From positions 4,650,001 to 4,714,000 of the forward strand of contig NZ_CP033092.2 in NCBI RefSeq assembly GCF_003697165.2: DNA of 64,000 nucleotides, read 5' to 3'. Numbering within the stretch: position 1 is the stretch's first letter; each line of letters starts with the position of its first letter. Below are positions 19,134-29,372 of the stretch, piece after piece. Below the pieces are notes generated by a model that made no database searches, was not told the origin of the DNA, and saw nothing but the letters and a program-made list of their open reading frames with translations. A program made the position numbers and the translations under genes. The stretch is from Escherichia coli DSM 30083 = JCM 1649 = ATCC 11775. GTDB lineage: Bacteria; Pseudomonadota; Gammaproteobacteria; Enterobacterales; Enterobacteriaceae.

Positions 19134-19808
19134 TTATTTTCCCCACAATCGGCGGGAAAAATCTTCGATCTTGCCGCTCAGTCGGCGCTTTTGCATCGTT
19201 CGCGTCCAGCTTTTCGATAACCCTGCGGCGGAGAGTAAACGGTGATACTGATCGTCATCAAACGGCATATGCCATGCGATGGCGGCAGCCTCCTGCACGG
19301 TCACATCGCTGACACGGGAAACCAACTCCAGTGGCGCATCAGCAGATACCAACCCTGGTGCAATTACGCTATACAACCACCCCACTTTACCCGTGTTTTG
19401 CATCAACTGCGCTATATCGCTGATATCAAAATGGTAATTGAGTTTATAGCAAGGTGAGCGTGGCTGGCTGACCTGAATTAATGCCTCTCCCCAGCGGAAA
19501 ATATCACCAATATAAACATTACTTTCCGTCAGACCGTCGGTTGAGAGATTTTCGCCAAACGCAGGCGCAACAAACAGCTCCGCCTGTTCCGGAAATTCCC
19601 GCGCCCAGTAGAGATAATGCTCACGAGGATAATGACACAGCGCTCTGTCTGGCCCGCCGTGGATCTTTTTCTCCGCCTGTTCGTCACCTTCCAGCCCCAG
19701 GTCCGTCAGCATCAACTCACCATCAACCTGGATTTTGGCAATTGCGCTGGGTTTGCCTTCGGGATAAGCCTGAATCTTGCCTGTGTATACATCAACCGGA
19801 TATCGCAT
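19134..19808 (-). CDS. yiiM: YiiM, MOSC-domain 6-N-hydroxylaminopurine resistance protein
   Basis: 224 residues from the ATG at 19808 (MRYPVDVYTGKIQAYP). It is a molybdenum-cofactor enzyme of the MOSC family that reduces N-hydroxylated bases. The MOSC core with GLEGDEQAEKKIHGG (residues 40-54) and the SPCYKLNYH motif, whose Cys is the likely molybdenum ligand, is visible. The C-terminal 3-alpha domain ends at RRLWGK. Five extra upstream residues (from 19823) are possible but not in the known protein. Confidence 0.94.
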   Translation of the reverse strand: MRYPVDVYTGKIQAYPEGKPSAIAKIQVDGELMLTDLGLEGDEQAEKKIHGGPDRALCHYPREHYLYWAREFPEQAELFVAPAFGENLSTDGLTESNVYIGDIFRWGEALIQVSQPRSPCYKLNYHFDISDIAQLMQNTGKVGWLYSVIAPGLVSADAPLELVSRVSDVTVQEAAAIAWHMPFDDDQYHRLLSAAGLSKSWTRTMQKRRLSGKIEDFSRRLWGK

Positions 19809-19956
19809 CTGTTCCCTCTCCACGAGAAATTTCCCTATTAGACCATATTTATTTTATGTCAGGCGTGCTGTTTTCGCGGTAAGTATCCAGGCAGAAACGC
19901 AATTGAAAACCGGACGAACGTTAGTTCATCCGGCTGTGGGGATTAAGGAAGCTGGT

Positions 19957-20940
19957 TTATTTCACCGTACCTAAAATTTCGATTTTCGCCGCTCTGGCTT
20001 TGACTTTACGTGACCAGATAGAGGTAAGAATTGGCACCAGAATCGAAGTCACAATGACCGCCGTCGCGACCAGCGAAGTTGCTGCCGGAGCCATAGGTTT
20101 AAACGCAGGCACCATTTCAGCAATCAGCACAGGTGTCGCTACCGCGGCCCCTGCGGAACTGGAAGCGGCAATTCCGGCAGTGCCATCGCCACCGCCAATC
20201 AATTTATCGGCGATAATCAACGGAATACCGGTCACGATAATTACTGCCACACCCAACAGGATCCCCAGCAAACCTGTCTGGGCAATTACAGTCAAATCAA
20301 TGGTATTGCCCAGTGCGAAGGCAAAGAATGGAATAAGCGTCTGCACCGCTTTGCTGAAAAATTCTCGTAACTCAGGGTCAAGGTTCCCCAGGGCAAAGCC
20401 CACCAGGAACGGCAATACTGCGCCGACGAAAACATGCGGTTCAAACGAGGCAATCCCGGCAGTGCCCAGAATAATCATCGTCATGAGCGGCCCGGACTCC
20501 AACGACATCAACACAAATGCCCCAGCTTCTTCTTTTGTGCCGTACTGCTGCATGATGGAAGCGTAAAGTCCGCCGTTGGTCATATCCATCGCCGCCACCA
20601 GCGCCAACGTTGAAAGTCCGGCAAAAAATCCAACTTCAACACCATGTTCCGGAATAATGCGCGAGGCAATTGCCGCAACCACCCACGCGACGGCAATTTT
20701 AGTTACCACCAGCGTACCGGATTTACGCAGTACCGTTCCCGTCGCGCTTAATTTTATTGACGCCCCCATGCAAAAAAACCACACCGCCAGAATGGGCACC
20801 GTACCGGTAATCATCCCGTTGGTGAATGATCCAAAATATTTCCCCGCCCCCGGCGAGAAGGTGTGGCACAGTGCGCCAAGGAATAGCGGGACGAGCATCA
20901 TCCCCCCCGGGATTTTCTCAATCGAGCGTTTTATCTGCAT
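19957..20940 (-). CDS. kdgT: KdgT, 2-keto-3-deoxygluconate permease
   Basis: 327 residues from 20940 ([20 protein letters not shown]). An inner-membrane H+ symporter for KDG, a product of pectin and glucuronate breakdown; it has about ten hydrophobic helices. It belongs to the KdgT family (PF03812). The Gly/Ala/Ser-rich segment [20 protein letters not shown] near 235-255 is characteristic. The upstream KdgR-like operator supports the identification. Confidence 0.95.
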
Positions 20941-21026
20941 TTCCATCACCTGTCGGCATATTTTTAAGGGCTGATGCGTCATTCCTCAACGGAGCATCAG
21001 TGTTGATGGAAACGAAGATAGACATT

Positions 21027-21050
21027 CATTTGATCAATAAAAGTGATCAA
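21027..21050. promoter_or_regulatory. CRP-like palindrome upstream of kdgT
   Basis: TTTGATCAATAAAAGTGATCAAA is a near-symmetric site with TGATC/GATCA half-sites, consistent with catabolite control of kdgT. Matches the CRP core only partly, so the assignment is tentative. Confidence 0.4.
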
Positions 21051-21059
21051 AACCACATC

Positions 21060-21081
21060 AATTGAAACGCTGTTTTATTTT
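21060..21081. promoter_or_regulatory. KdgR operator of kdgT
   Basis: AATTGAAACGCTGTTTTATT closely resembles the KdgR consensus (AATGAAAC-n-n-TGTTTCATT). KdgR repression of kdgT is established. Confidence 0.7.
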
Positions 21082-21114
21082 TATCGGATCATTGTTTTTA
21101 TTTTGAAATTGATC

Positions 21115-21190
21115 ACAAAAAAACCACCGCCGTTGGCGATGGTTCATTTTTTAAGCTGCAATGCGGCGTAAACGCCTCATTGCAGCAGGC
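21115..21190 (-). terminator. sodA terminator followed by a partial REP-like hairpin
   Basis: On the minus strand, AACCATCGCC-AAC-GGCGGTGGTT is followed by a T run at 21117-21123. Upstream of it, 21158-21185 holds TGCAATG-CGGCGTAAACGCC-CATTGCA, a second hairpin with a REP-like core. Confidence 0.75.
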
Positions 21191-21199
21191 ATCAAATGA

Positions 21200-21820
21200 T
21201 TATTTTTTCGCTGCGAAACGTGCCGCTGCTTCGTCCCAGTTCACCACGTTCCAGAACTCTTTAATGTAGTCCGGACGGCGGTTCTGGAATTTCAGGTAGT
21301 AAGCATGTTCCCACACATCCAGGCCCAGAATCGGGAAGCCGGAAGCGCCAGAAATGGCTTCGCCCATCAGCGGAGAGTCCTGGTTAGCAGTAGAAACCAC
21401 CGCCAGTTTATCGCCTTTTTGCACCAGCCATGCCCAGCCGGAACCAAAGCGGGAAGCTGCCGCTTTCTCAAATTCTGCTTTGAAGTTATCAACGGAGCCG
21501 AAGTCACGTTCGATAGCCGCTTTCAGGTCACCCTGCAGGGTGGTGCCTTTTTTCAGACCTTTCCAGAACAGGCTGTGGTTAGCGTGACCACCAGCGTTAT
21601 TGCGCAGTACGGTTTTCTTGTCTGCTGGCAGTTGGTCCAGTTTGGTGATCAGCTCTTCAACCGGCAGGTTAGCGAATTCTGGCAGGCTTTCCAGCGCCGC
21701 GTTGGCGTTGTTAACGTAGGCCTGATGGTGTTTGGTGTGGTGGATTTCCATGGTCTGCTTATCGAAGTGCGGTTCCAGGGCATCGTAAGCATACGGCAGG
21801 GATGGCAGGGTATAACTCAT
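21200..21820 (-). CDS. sodA: SodA, manganese superoxide dismutase
   Basis: 206 residues from 21820 (MSYTLPSLPYAYDALEPHFD). It dismutates superoxide in the cytoplasm. Metal ligands are visible as His27 (MEIHHTKHH), His82 (NHSLFW) and Asp168/His172 (DVWEHAYY). Gly77 and Gln147-type residues for Mn specificity lie in NNAGGHAN and STANQDSP. Two extra N-terminal residues (from 21826) are not in the known protein. Differences from my memory of K-12 are conservative (HHQAYV, WLVQKGD). Confidence 0.98.
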   Translation of the reverse strand: MSYTLPSLPYAYDALEPHFDKQTMEIHHTKHHQAYVNNANAALESLPEFANLPVEELITKLDQLPADKKTVLRNNAGGHANHSLFWKGLKKGTTLQGDLKAAIERDFGSVDNFKAEFEKAAASRFGSGWAWLVQKGDKLAVVSTANQDSPLMGEAISGASGFPILGLDVWEHAYYLKFQNRRPDYIKEFWNVVNWDEAAARFAAKK

Positions 21821-21893
21821 ATTCATCTCCAGTGTTGTCGGGCGGCCGATTGTTAATGCCGCGTAAGCAGTTGGTTCATTATAGTTAATTAAA

Positions 21894-21914
21894 TGATATT
21901 GAAAATGATTATCA
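21894..21914. promoter_or_regulatory. Fur box in the sodA promoter
   Basis: TGATATTGAAAATGATTATCA is close to the Fur consensus GATAATGATAATCATTATC. Repression of sodA by Fur (with ArcA, and activation by SoxS) is established. The divergent rhaT promoter lies on the other side (about 21950-22090) and includes a CATCTCGTCGGAGATG hairpin. Confidence 0.75.
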
Positions 21915-22104
21915 ATGCCGCACTTTTCATAAGGGTATGGTTTTGCAGGAAAATGCCCAAGATGTGAAACAAATCACCCACTTAATGCCGTGATTGCCAG
22001 TAAATCGGCAGCGGCGGCAACAGGCGAAAGGTTAATCGACAGCACGATTTTTACACTCATCTCGTCGGAGATGTGACGCGACGAAAAATGATGAGGATAA
22101 GAAG

Positions 22105-23139
22105 ATGAGTAACGCGATTACGATGGGGATATTTTGGCATTTGATCGGCGCGGCCAGTGCAGCCTGTTTTTACGCTCCGTTCAAAAAAGTAAAAAAATGG
22201 TCATGGGAAACCATGTGGTCAGTCGGTGGGATTGTTTCGTGGATTATCCTGCCGTGGGCCATCAGCGCCCTGTTACTACCGAATTTCTGGGCGTATTACA
22301 GCTCGTTTAGTCTCTCTACGCTGCTGCCTGTTTTTCTGTTCGGCGCTATGTGGGGGATCGGTAATATCAACTACGGCCTGACCATGCGTTATCTCGGCAT
22401 GTCGATGGGAATTGGCATCGCCATTGGCATTACGTTGATTGTCGGTACGCTGATGACGCCAATTATCAACGGCAATTTCGATGTGCTGATTAATACCGAA
22501 GGCGGACGCATGACGTTGCTCGGCGTTCTGGTGGCGCTGATTGGCGTAGGGATTGTAACTCGCGCCGGGCAGTTGAAAGAGCGCAAGATGGGCATTAAAG
22601 CAGAAGAGTTCAATCTGAAAAAAGGGCTGGTGCTGGCGGTGATGTGCGGCATTTTCTCTGCCGGGATGTCCTTTGCGATGAACGCCGCAAAACCGATGCA
22701 TGAAGCCGCTGCCGCGCTGGGCGTCGATCCCCTGTATGTCGCTCTGCCAAGCTATGTTGTCATCATGGGCGGCGGCGCAATCATCAACCTCGGCTTCTGC
22801 TTCATTCGTCTGGCAAAAGTGAAAGATTTGTCGCTAAAAGCCGACTTCTCGCTGGCAAAACCGCTGATCATTCACAATGTGCTACTCTCAGCTCTGGGTG
22901 GGTTGATGTGGTATCTGCAATTCTTTTTCTATGCCTGGGGCCACGCCCGCATTCCGGCGCAGTATGACTACATCAGTTGGATGCTGCATATGAGCTTCTA
23001 TGTATTGTGCGGCGGTATCGTTGGGCTGGTGCTGAAAGAGTGGAACAATGCAGGACGCCGTCCGGTAACGGTGTTGAGCCTCGGTTGTGTGGTGATTATT
23101 GTTGCCGCTAACATCGTCGGCATCGGCATGGCGAATTAA
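22105..23139 (+). CDS. rhaT: RhaT, L-rhamnose-proton symporter
   Basis: 344 residues, the full length, with ten predicted membrane helices and no signal peptide. It imports rhamnose with a proton and is the founding member of the RhaT family within the DMT superfamily. First segments: [31 protein letters not shown]. It converges with rhaR, overlapping by 4 bp. Expression needs RhaS and CRP (established). Confidence 0.97.
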
Positions 23140-23984
23140 TCTTTCTGCGAATTGAGATGACGCCACTGGCTGGGCGTCATCCCGGTTTCCCGGGTAAACA
23201 CCACCGAAAAATAGTTACTATCTTCAAAGCCACATTCGGTCGAAATATCACTGATTAACAGGCGGCTATGCTGGAGGAGATATTGCGCATGACACACTCT
23301 GACCTGTCGCAGATATTGATTGATGGTCATTCCAGTCTGCTGACGAAATTGCTGACGCAAAACGCGCTCACTGCACGATGCCTCATCACAAAATTTATCC
23401 AGCGCAAAGGGACTTTTCAGGCTGGCCGCCAGCCGGGTAATCAGCTTATCCAGCAACGTTTCGCTGGATGTTGGCGGCAACGAATCACTGGTGTAACGAT
23501 GGCGATTCAGCAACATCACCAACTGCCCGAACAGCAACTCAGCCATTTCGTTAGCAAACGGCACATGCTGACTACTTTCATGCTCAAGCTGACCGATAAC
23601 CTGCCGCGCCTGCGCCATCCCCACGCTACCTAAACGCCAGTGTGGTTGCCCTGCGCTGGCGTTAAATCCCGGAATCGCCCCCTGCCAGTCAAGATTCAGC
23701 TTCAGCCGCTCCGGGCAATAAATAATATTCTGCAAAACCAGATCGTTAACGGAAGCGTAGGAGTGTTTATCGTCAGCATGAATGTAAAAGAGATCGCCAC
23801 GGGTAATGCGATAAGGGCGATCGTTGAGTACATGCAGACCATTACCGCGCCAGACAATTACCAGCTCACAAAAATCATGTGTATGTTCAGCAAAGACATC
23901 TTGCGGATAACGGTCAGCCACAGCGACTGCCTGCTGGTCGCTGGCAAAAAAATCATCTTTGAGAAGTTTTAACTGATGCGCCAC
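23136..23984 (-). CDS. rhaR: RhaR, AraC-type activator of rhaSR
   Basis: 282 residues from the GTG at 23984 ([11 protein letters not shown]), preceded by GAGG eight bases upstream. N-terminal cupin rhamnose-binding and dimerisation domain ([16 protein letters not shown]), C-terminal double helix-turn-helix ([17 protein letters not shown] and [17 protein letters not shown]). It binds rhamnose and activates rhaSR. An ATG at 24074 would give 312 residues and overlap the rhaS 3' end; it also has an AGGGA upstream, so the start is not fully settled. Confidence 0.93.
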
Positions 23985-24057
23985 CGTGGCTACCTCGGCC
24001 AGAGAGCGAAGTTGATTATTCGCAATATGGCGTACAAATACGTTGAGAAGATTCGCG

Positions 24058-24894
24058 TTATTGCAGAAAGCCATCCCGTCCCTGGCGAATATCACGCGGT
24101 GACCAGTTAAACTCTCGGCGAAAAAGCGTCGAAAAGTGGTTACTGTCGCTAAATCCGCAGCGATAGGCGATGTCAGTAACGCTGGCCTCGCTGTGGCGTA
24201 GCAGATGTCGGGCTTTCATCAGTCGCAGGCGGTTCAGGTAACGCTGAGGCGTCAGTCCCGTTTTCTGCTTAAGCTGCCGATGTAGCGTACGCAGCGAAAG
24301 AGAAAATTGATCCGCCACAGCGTCCCAATTCACCTCATCGGCAAAATGGTCCTCCAGCCAGGCCAGAAGCAAGTTGAGACGTGACGCGCTGTTTTCCAGG
24401 TTCTCCTGCAAACTGCTTTTACGCAGCAAGAGCAGTAATTGCATAAATAAGATCTCGCGACTGGCGGTCGAGGGTAAATCATTTTCCTCTTCCTGCTGTT
24501 CCATCTGTGCAACCAGCTGTCGCACCTGCTGCAACACGCTGTGGTTAACGCGCCAGTGAGACGGATACTGCCCATCCTGCTCTTGTGGCAGCAACTGATT
24601 CAGCCCGGCGAGAAACTGAAATCGATCCGGCGAGCGATACAGCACATTGGTCAGACACAGATTATCGGTATGTTCATACAGATGCCGATCATGATCGCGT
24701 ACGAAACAGACCGTCCCACCGGTGATGGTATAGGGCTGCCCATTAAATACATGAATACCCGTGCCATGTTCGACAATCACAATTTCATGAAAATCATGAT
24801 GATGTTCAGGAAAATCCGCCTGCGGGAGCCGGGGTTCTATCGCCACGGACGCGTTACCAGACGGAAAAAAATCCACACTATGTAATACGGTCAT
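24058..24894 (-). CDS. rhaS: RhaS, AraC-type activator of rhaBAD and rhaT
   Basis: 278 residues, the full length. Cupin-like N-terminal domain (ADFPEHHHDFHEIVIVEHG) and C-terminal AraC DNA-binding domain with DQFSLSLRTLHRQLKQKTG and IAYRCGFSDSNHFSTLFRR. With rhamnose it binds the rhaBAD and rhaT promoters and recruits RNA polymerase. Divergent from rhaB across a 287-bp control region. Confidence 0.97.
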   Translation of the reverse strand: MTVLHSVDFFPSGNASVAIEPRLPQADFPEHHHDFHEIVIVEHGTGIHVFNGQPYTITGGTVCFVRDHDRHLYEHTDNLCLTNVLYRSPDRFQFLAGLNQLLPQEQDGQYPSHWRVNHSVLQQVRQLVAQMEQQEEENDLPSTASREILFMQLLLLLRKSSLQENLENSASRLNLLLAWLEDHFADEVNWDAVADQFSLSLRTLHRQLKQKTGLTPQRYLNRLRLMKARHLLRHSEASVTDIAYRCGFSDSNHFSTLFRREFNWSPRDIRQGRDGFLQ

Positions 24895-25181
24895 ACTGGC
24901 CTCCTGATGTCGTCAACACGGCGAAATAGTAATCACGAGGTCAGGTTCTTACCTTAAATTTTCGACGGAAAACCACGTAAAAAACGTCGATTTTTCAAGA
25001 TACAGCGTGAATTTTCAGGAAATGCGGTGAGCATCACATCACCACAATGAAGCAAATTGTGAACATCATCACGTTCATCTTTCCCTGGTTGCCAATGGCC
25101 CATTTTCCTGTCAGTAACGAGAAGGTCACGAATTCAGGCGCTTTTTAGACTGGTCGTAATGAAATTCAGCAGGATCACATT
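24895..25181. promoter_or_regulatory. rhaSR-rhaBAD divergent control region
   Basis: Contains a CRP-type site CACAATGAAGCAAATTGTG near 25043-25061, the two RhaS half-sites ATCTTTCCCTGGTTGCC (25077-25093) and AGTAACGAGAAGGTCAC (25113-25129), and a TAGACT -10 at 25146-25151 for rhaBAD. The distal part (24920-25030) serves rhaSR with RhaR and CRP. Compared with the K-12 rhaBAD promoter as I remember it, the CRP site has a changed left arm and the RhaS half-site has GTCAC for GTCGC. Confidence 0.85.
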
Positions 25182-26651
25182 ATGACCTTTCGCAATTGTG
25201 TCGCCGTCGATCTCGGCGCATCCAGTGGGCGCGTGATGCTGGCGCGTTACGAGCGTGAATGCCGCAGCCTGACGCTGCGCGAAATCCATCGTTTTAACAA
25301 TGGCCTGCATAGCCAGAACGGTTATGTCACCTGGAATGTGGATAGCCTGGAAAGTGCCATTCGCCTTGGATTAAACAAGGTGTGCGAGGAAGGGATTCGT
25401 ATCGATAGCATTGGGATTGATACCTGGGGCGTGGACTTTGTGCTGCTCGACCAACAGGGTCAGCGTGTGGGCCTGCCCGTTGCTTATCGCGATAGCCGCA
25501 CCAATGGCCTAATGGCGCAGGCACAACAACAACTCGGCAAACGCGATATTTATCAACGTAGCGGCATCCAGTTTCTGCCCTTCAATACGATCTATCAGCT
25601 ACGTGCACTGACAGAGCAGCAACCAGAACTTATTCCACACATTGCTCACGCTTTGCTGATACCGGATTACTTTAGTTATCGCCTGACCGGCAAGATGAAC
25701 TGGGAATATACCAACGCCACGACCACGCAACTGGTCAATATCAATAGCGACGACTGGGACGAGTCGCTACTGGCGTGGAGCGGTGCCAACAAAGCCTGGT
25801 TTGGTCGCCCGACGCATCCGGGTAATGTCATAGGTCACTGGATTTGCCCGCAGGGTAATGAGATTCCGGTGGTCGCCGTTGCCAGCCATGATACCGCCAG
25901 CGCGGTTATCGCCTCGCCGTTAAACGGTTCACGCGCCGCTTATCTCTCTTCTGGCACCTGGTCATTGATGGGCTTCGAAAGCCAGACGCCATTTACCAAT
26001 GACACGGCGCTGGCAGCCAATATCACCAACGAAGGCGGGGCGGAAGGTCGCTATCGGGTGCTGAAAAATATTATGGGCTTATGGCTGCTTCAGCGAGTGC
26101 TTCAGGAGCGGCAAATCAACGATCTTCCGGCGCTTATCGCCGCAACACAGGCACTTCCGGCCTGCCGCTTCATCATCAATCCCAATGACGATCGCTTTAT
26201 TAATCCTGACGAGATGTGCAGCGAAATTCAGGCTGCGTGTCGGGAAACGGCGCAACCGATCCCGGAAAGTGATGCTGAACTGGCGCGCTGTATTTTCGAC
26301 AGTCTGGCGCTGCTGTATGCCGATGTGTTGCATGAGCTGGCGCAGCTGCGTGGTGAAGATTTCTCGCAACTGCATATTGTCGGCGGCGGCTGCCAGAACA
26401 CGCTGCTCAACCAGCTGTGTGCCGATGCCTGCGGTATTCGGGTGATCGCAGGGCCTGTTGAAGCCTCGACGCTCGGCAATATCGGCATCCAGTTAATGAC
26501 GCTGGATGAACTCAACAATGTGGATGATTTCCGTCAGGTCGTCAGCACTACCGCGAATCTGACCACCTTTACCCCTAATCCTGACAGTGAAATTGCCCAC
26601 TATGTGGCGCAGATTCACTCTACACGACAGACAAAGGAGCTTTGCGCATGA
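25182..26651 (+). CDS. rhaB: RhaB, L-rhamnulokinase
   Basis: 489 residues, the full length. FGGY-family kinase that phosphorylates L-rhamnulose at O1. N-terminal phosphate loop [14 protein letters not shown], catalytic Asp in [10 protein letters not shown] near residue 234-243, and second-domain motif [13 protein letters not shown] near 400. Its stop codon overlaps the rhaA ATG by 4 bp, so translation is coupled. Confidence 0.98.
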
Positions 26652-27907
26652 CCACTCAACTGGAACAGGCCTGGGAGCTTGCGAAACAGCGTTTCGCGGC
26701 AGTAGGGATTGATGTCGAGGAGGCACTGCGCCAACTTGATCGTTTACCCGTTTCAATGCACTGCTGGCAGGGCGATGATGTTTCCGGTTTTGAAAACCCG
26801 GAAGGTTCGCTGACCGGTGGTATTCAGGCTACTGGTAATTATCCGGGCAAAGCGCGTAATGCCAGTGAGCTACGTGCCGATCTGGAACAGGCTATGCGGC
26901 TGATTCCAGGGCCGAAACGGCTTAATTTACATGCCATCTATCTGGAATCAGACACGCCAGTCTCGCGCGACCAGATCAAACCAGAGCACTTCAAAAACTG
27001 GGTTGAATGGGCGAAAGCCAATCAGCTCGGTCTGGATTTTAACCCCTCCTGTTTTTCGCATCCGCTAAGCGCCGATGGCTTTACGCTTTCCCATGCCGAC
27101 GACCGCATTCGCCAGTTCTGGATTGACCACTGTAAAGCCAGCCGCCGTGTTTCAGCCTATTTTGGCGAGCAACTCGGCACACCATCGGTGATGAACATCT
27201 GGATCCCGGATGGTATGAAAGATATCACCGTTGACCGTCTCGCCCCACGCCAGCGTTTGCTGGCAGCACTGGATGAGGTGATCAGCGAGAAGCTAAACCC
27301 TGCGCACCATATCGACGCCGTTGAGAGCAAATTGTTTGGCATTGGCGCGGAGAGCTACACGGTTGGCTCCAATGAGTTTTACCTGGGGTATGCCACCAGC
27401 CGCCAGACAGCGCTGTGCCTGGACGCCGGGCATTTCCACCCGACTGAAGTGATTTCCGACAAGATTTCCGCCGCCATGCTGTATGTGCCGCAGTTGCTGC
27501 TGCACGTCAGCCGTCCGGTTCGCTGGGACAGCGATCACGTAGTGCTGCTGGATGATGAAACCCAGGCGATTGCCAGTGAGATTGTTCGTCACGATCTGTT
27601 CGACCGGGTGCATATCGGCCTCGACTTCTTCGATGCCTCTATCAACCGCATTGCCGCGTGGGTCATTGGTACACGCAATATGAAAAAAGCCCTGCTACGT
27701 GCGTTGCTGGAACCTACCGCTGAACTACGCAAGCTGGAAGCGGCGGGCGATTACACTGCGCGTCTGGCGCTACTGGAAGAGCAGAAATCGTTGCCATGGC
27801 AGGCGGTATGGGAAATGTATTGTCAGCGTCACGATACGCCAGCGGGTAGCGAATGGCTGGAGAACGTGCGGACTTATGAGAAAGAAATTTTGAGTCGCCG
27901 CGGGTAA
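26648..27907 (+). CDS. rhaA: RhaA, L-rhamnose isomerase
   Basis: 419 residues from the ATG at 26648, the full length. It converts L-rhamnose to L-rhamnulose using Mn2+/Zn2+ in a TIM barrel. Metal-ligand regions are visible: [32 protein letters not shown] (Glu ligand) and [11 protein letters not shown] (Asp, His). The upstream MR extension (26642) is not needed. A large BIME separates it from rhaD. Confidence 0.98.
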
Positions 27908-27911
27908 ACAC

Positions 27912-28130
27912 TGCCGGATGCGGCACAAGTGCCTTATCCGGCCTACAGGTCGGCAATAGTTGTAGGCCTGATAAGACGCGACAGCGTCGCATCAGGCATT
28001 GATTGCCGGATGCGGCACGAGTGCCTTATCCGGCCTACGGGTCAGCAACAGTTGTAGGCCTGATAAGACGCGACAGCGTCGCATCAGGCATTGATTGCCG
28101 GATGCGGCACAAGTGCCTTATCCGGCCTAC
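27912..28130. repeat. Five-unit BIME array between rhaA and rhaD, 92-bp period
   Basis: REP units in one orientation (TGCCGGATGCGGCAC...TTATCCGGCCTAC) start at 27912, 28004 and 28096, exactly 92 bp apart. Units of the other orientation (TTGTAGGCCTGATAAGACGC...GCATCAGGCA) start near 27960 and 28052. The first two full periods are nearly identical. The array fills the 276-bp gap 27908-28183 almost completely and lies inside the rhaBAD operon. Confidence 0.95.
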
Positions 28131-28183
28131 GGGTCGTACATCCGGCAACAGGCACGGACGTCCAATTAACAGGAACACAGAAC

Positions 28184-29008
28184 ATGCAAAACATAACCCA
28201 GTCCTGGTTTGTCCAGGGAATGATCAAAGCCACCACCGATGCCTGGCTGAAAGGCTGGGACGAGCGCAACGGCGGCAACCTGACGCTGCGCCTGGATGAC
28301 GCCGATATCGCACCATATCACGACAATTTTCACCAACAACCGCGCTATATCCCGCTCAGCCAGCCCATGCCTTTACTGGCAAATACACCGTTTATTGTCA
28401 CCGGCTCCGGCAAATTCTTCCGTAACGTCCAGCTTGATCCTGCGGCTAACTTAGGCATCGTAAAAGTCGACAGCGACGGCGCGGGCTACCACATTCTTTG
28501 GGGGTTAACCAACGAAGCCGTCCCCACTTCCGAACTTCCAGCTCACTTCCTTTCCCACTGCGAGCGCATTAAAGCCACCAACGGCAAAGATCGGGTGATC
28601 ATGCACTGCCACGCCACTAACCTGATCGCTCTCACCTACGTGCTGGAAAACGACACCGCGGTCTTCACTCGCCAACTGTGGGAAGGCAGCACCGAGTGTC
28701 TGGTGGTATTCCCGGATGGCGTTGGCATTCTGCCGTGGATGGTACCCGGCACGGACGAAATCGGCCAGGCAACTGCACAAGAGATGCAAAAACATTCGCT
28801 GGTGTTGTGGCCCTTCCACGGTGTGTTCGGTTCCGGACCGACACTGGATGAAACCTTCGGTTTAATCGACACCGCAGAAAAATCAGCACAAATATTAGTG
28901 AAGGTTTATTCGATGGGCGGCATGAAACAGACCATCAGCCGTGAAGAGTTGATAGCGCTCGGCCAGCGTTTCGGCGTTACACCACTCGCCAGTGCGCTGG
29001 CGCTGTAA
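28184..29008 (+). CDS. rhaD: RhaD, rhamnulose-1-phosphate aldolase
   Basis: 274 residues from the ATG at 28184 (MQNITQSWFVQGMIKATTDA), with AGGAA nearby upstream. Class II zinc aldolase giving DHAP and L-lactaldehyde. Zinc ligands are seen as His141/His143 in VIMHCHATNLIAL and His212 in LWPFHGVFGSG; catalytic Glu117 is near TSELPAH. A longer in-frame reading from 28091 would encode REP sequence and is rejected. Confidence 0.97.
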   Translation: MQNITQSWFVQGMIKATTDAWLKGWDERNGGNLTLRLDDADIAPYHDNFHQQPRYIPLSQPMPLLANTPFIVTGSGKFFRNVQLDPAANLGIVKVDSDGAGYHILWGLTNEAVPTSELPAHFLSHCERIKATNGKDRVIMHCHATNLIALTYVLENDTAVFTRQLWEGSTECLVVFPDGVGILPWMVPGTDEIGQATAQEMQKHSLVLWPFHGVFGSGPTLDETFGLIDTAEKSAQILVKVYSMGGMKQTISREELIALGQRFGVTPLASALAL

Positions 29009-29017
29009 GGAGCAAAC

Positions 29018-29332
29018 ATGATCCGCAAAGCCTTTGTCATGCAGGTAAACCCCGACGCCCACGAAGAGTATCAGCGTCGGCATAATCCCATCTGGCCGGA
29101 ACTGGAAGCAGTGCTGAAATCTCACGGTGCGCATAACTACGCCATCTATCTCGACAAAGCGCATAATCTGCTATTTGCCACGGTAGAGATTGAATCTGAA
29201 GAACGGTGGAATGCGGTTGCCAGTACAGATGTTTGCCAACGTTGGTGGAAATATATGACCGACGTTATGCCCGCTAATGCGGATAACAGCCCAGTCAGTA
29301 GCGAACTGCAAGAAGTGTTTTACCTGCCTTAA
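29018..29332 (+). CDS. rhaM: RhaM, L-rhamnose mutarotase
   Basis: 104 residues, the full length. It interconverts alpha and beta anomers of L-rhamnose (DUF718 family). Catalytic His and Tyr candidates are seen in [18 protein letters not shown] and HNYAIYLD. Nine bp after rhaD, so part of the rhaBADM transcript. A short GGTGCCGG-AAAATAT-CCAGCACC hairpin at 29341-29364 follows and may end both this operon and the convergent porin gene. Confidence 0.96.
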
Positions 29333-29372
29333 TGAGTTGCGGTGCCGGAAAATATCCAGCACCGCCCTTTCA

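Noticed and set aside
24895..25181. Possible small gene in the rhaS-rhaB gap
   Set aside because: The space is filled by known RhaR, RhaS, CRP and promoter elements; no frame has a ribosome binding site.
27908..28135. CRISPR-like regular repeats
   Set aside because: Units are the palindromic REP/BIME type in alternating orientation, with no unique spacers and no cas genes.
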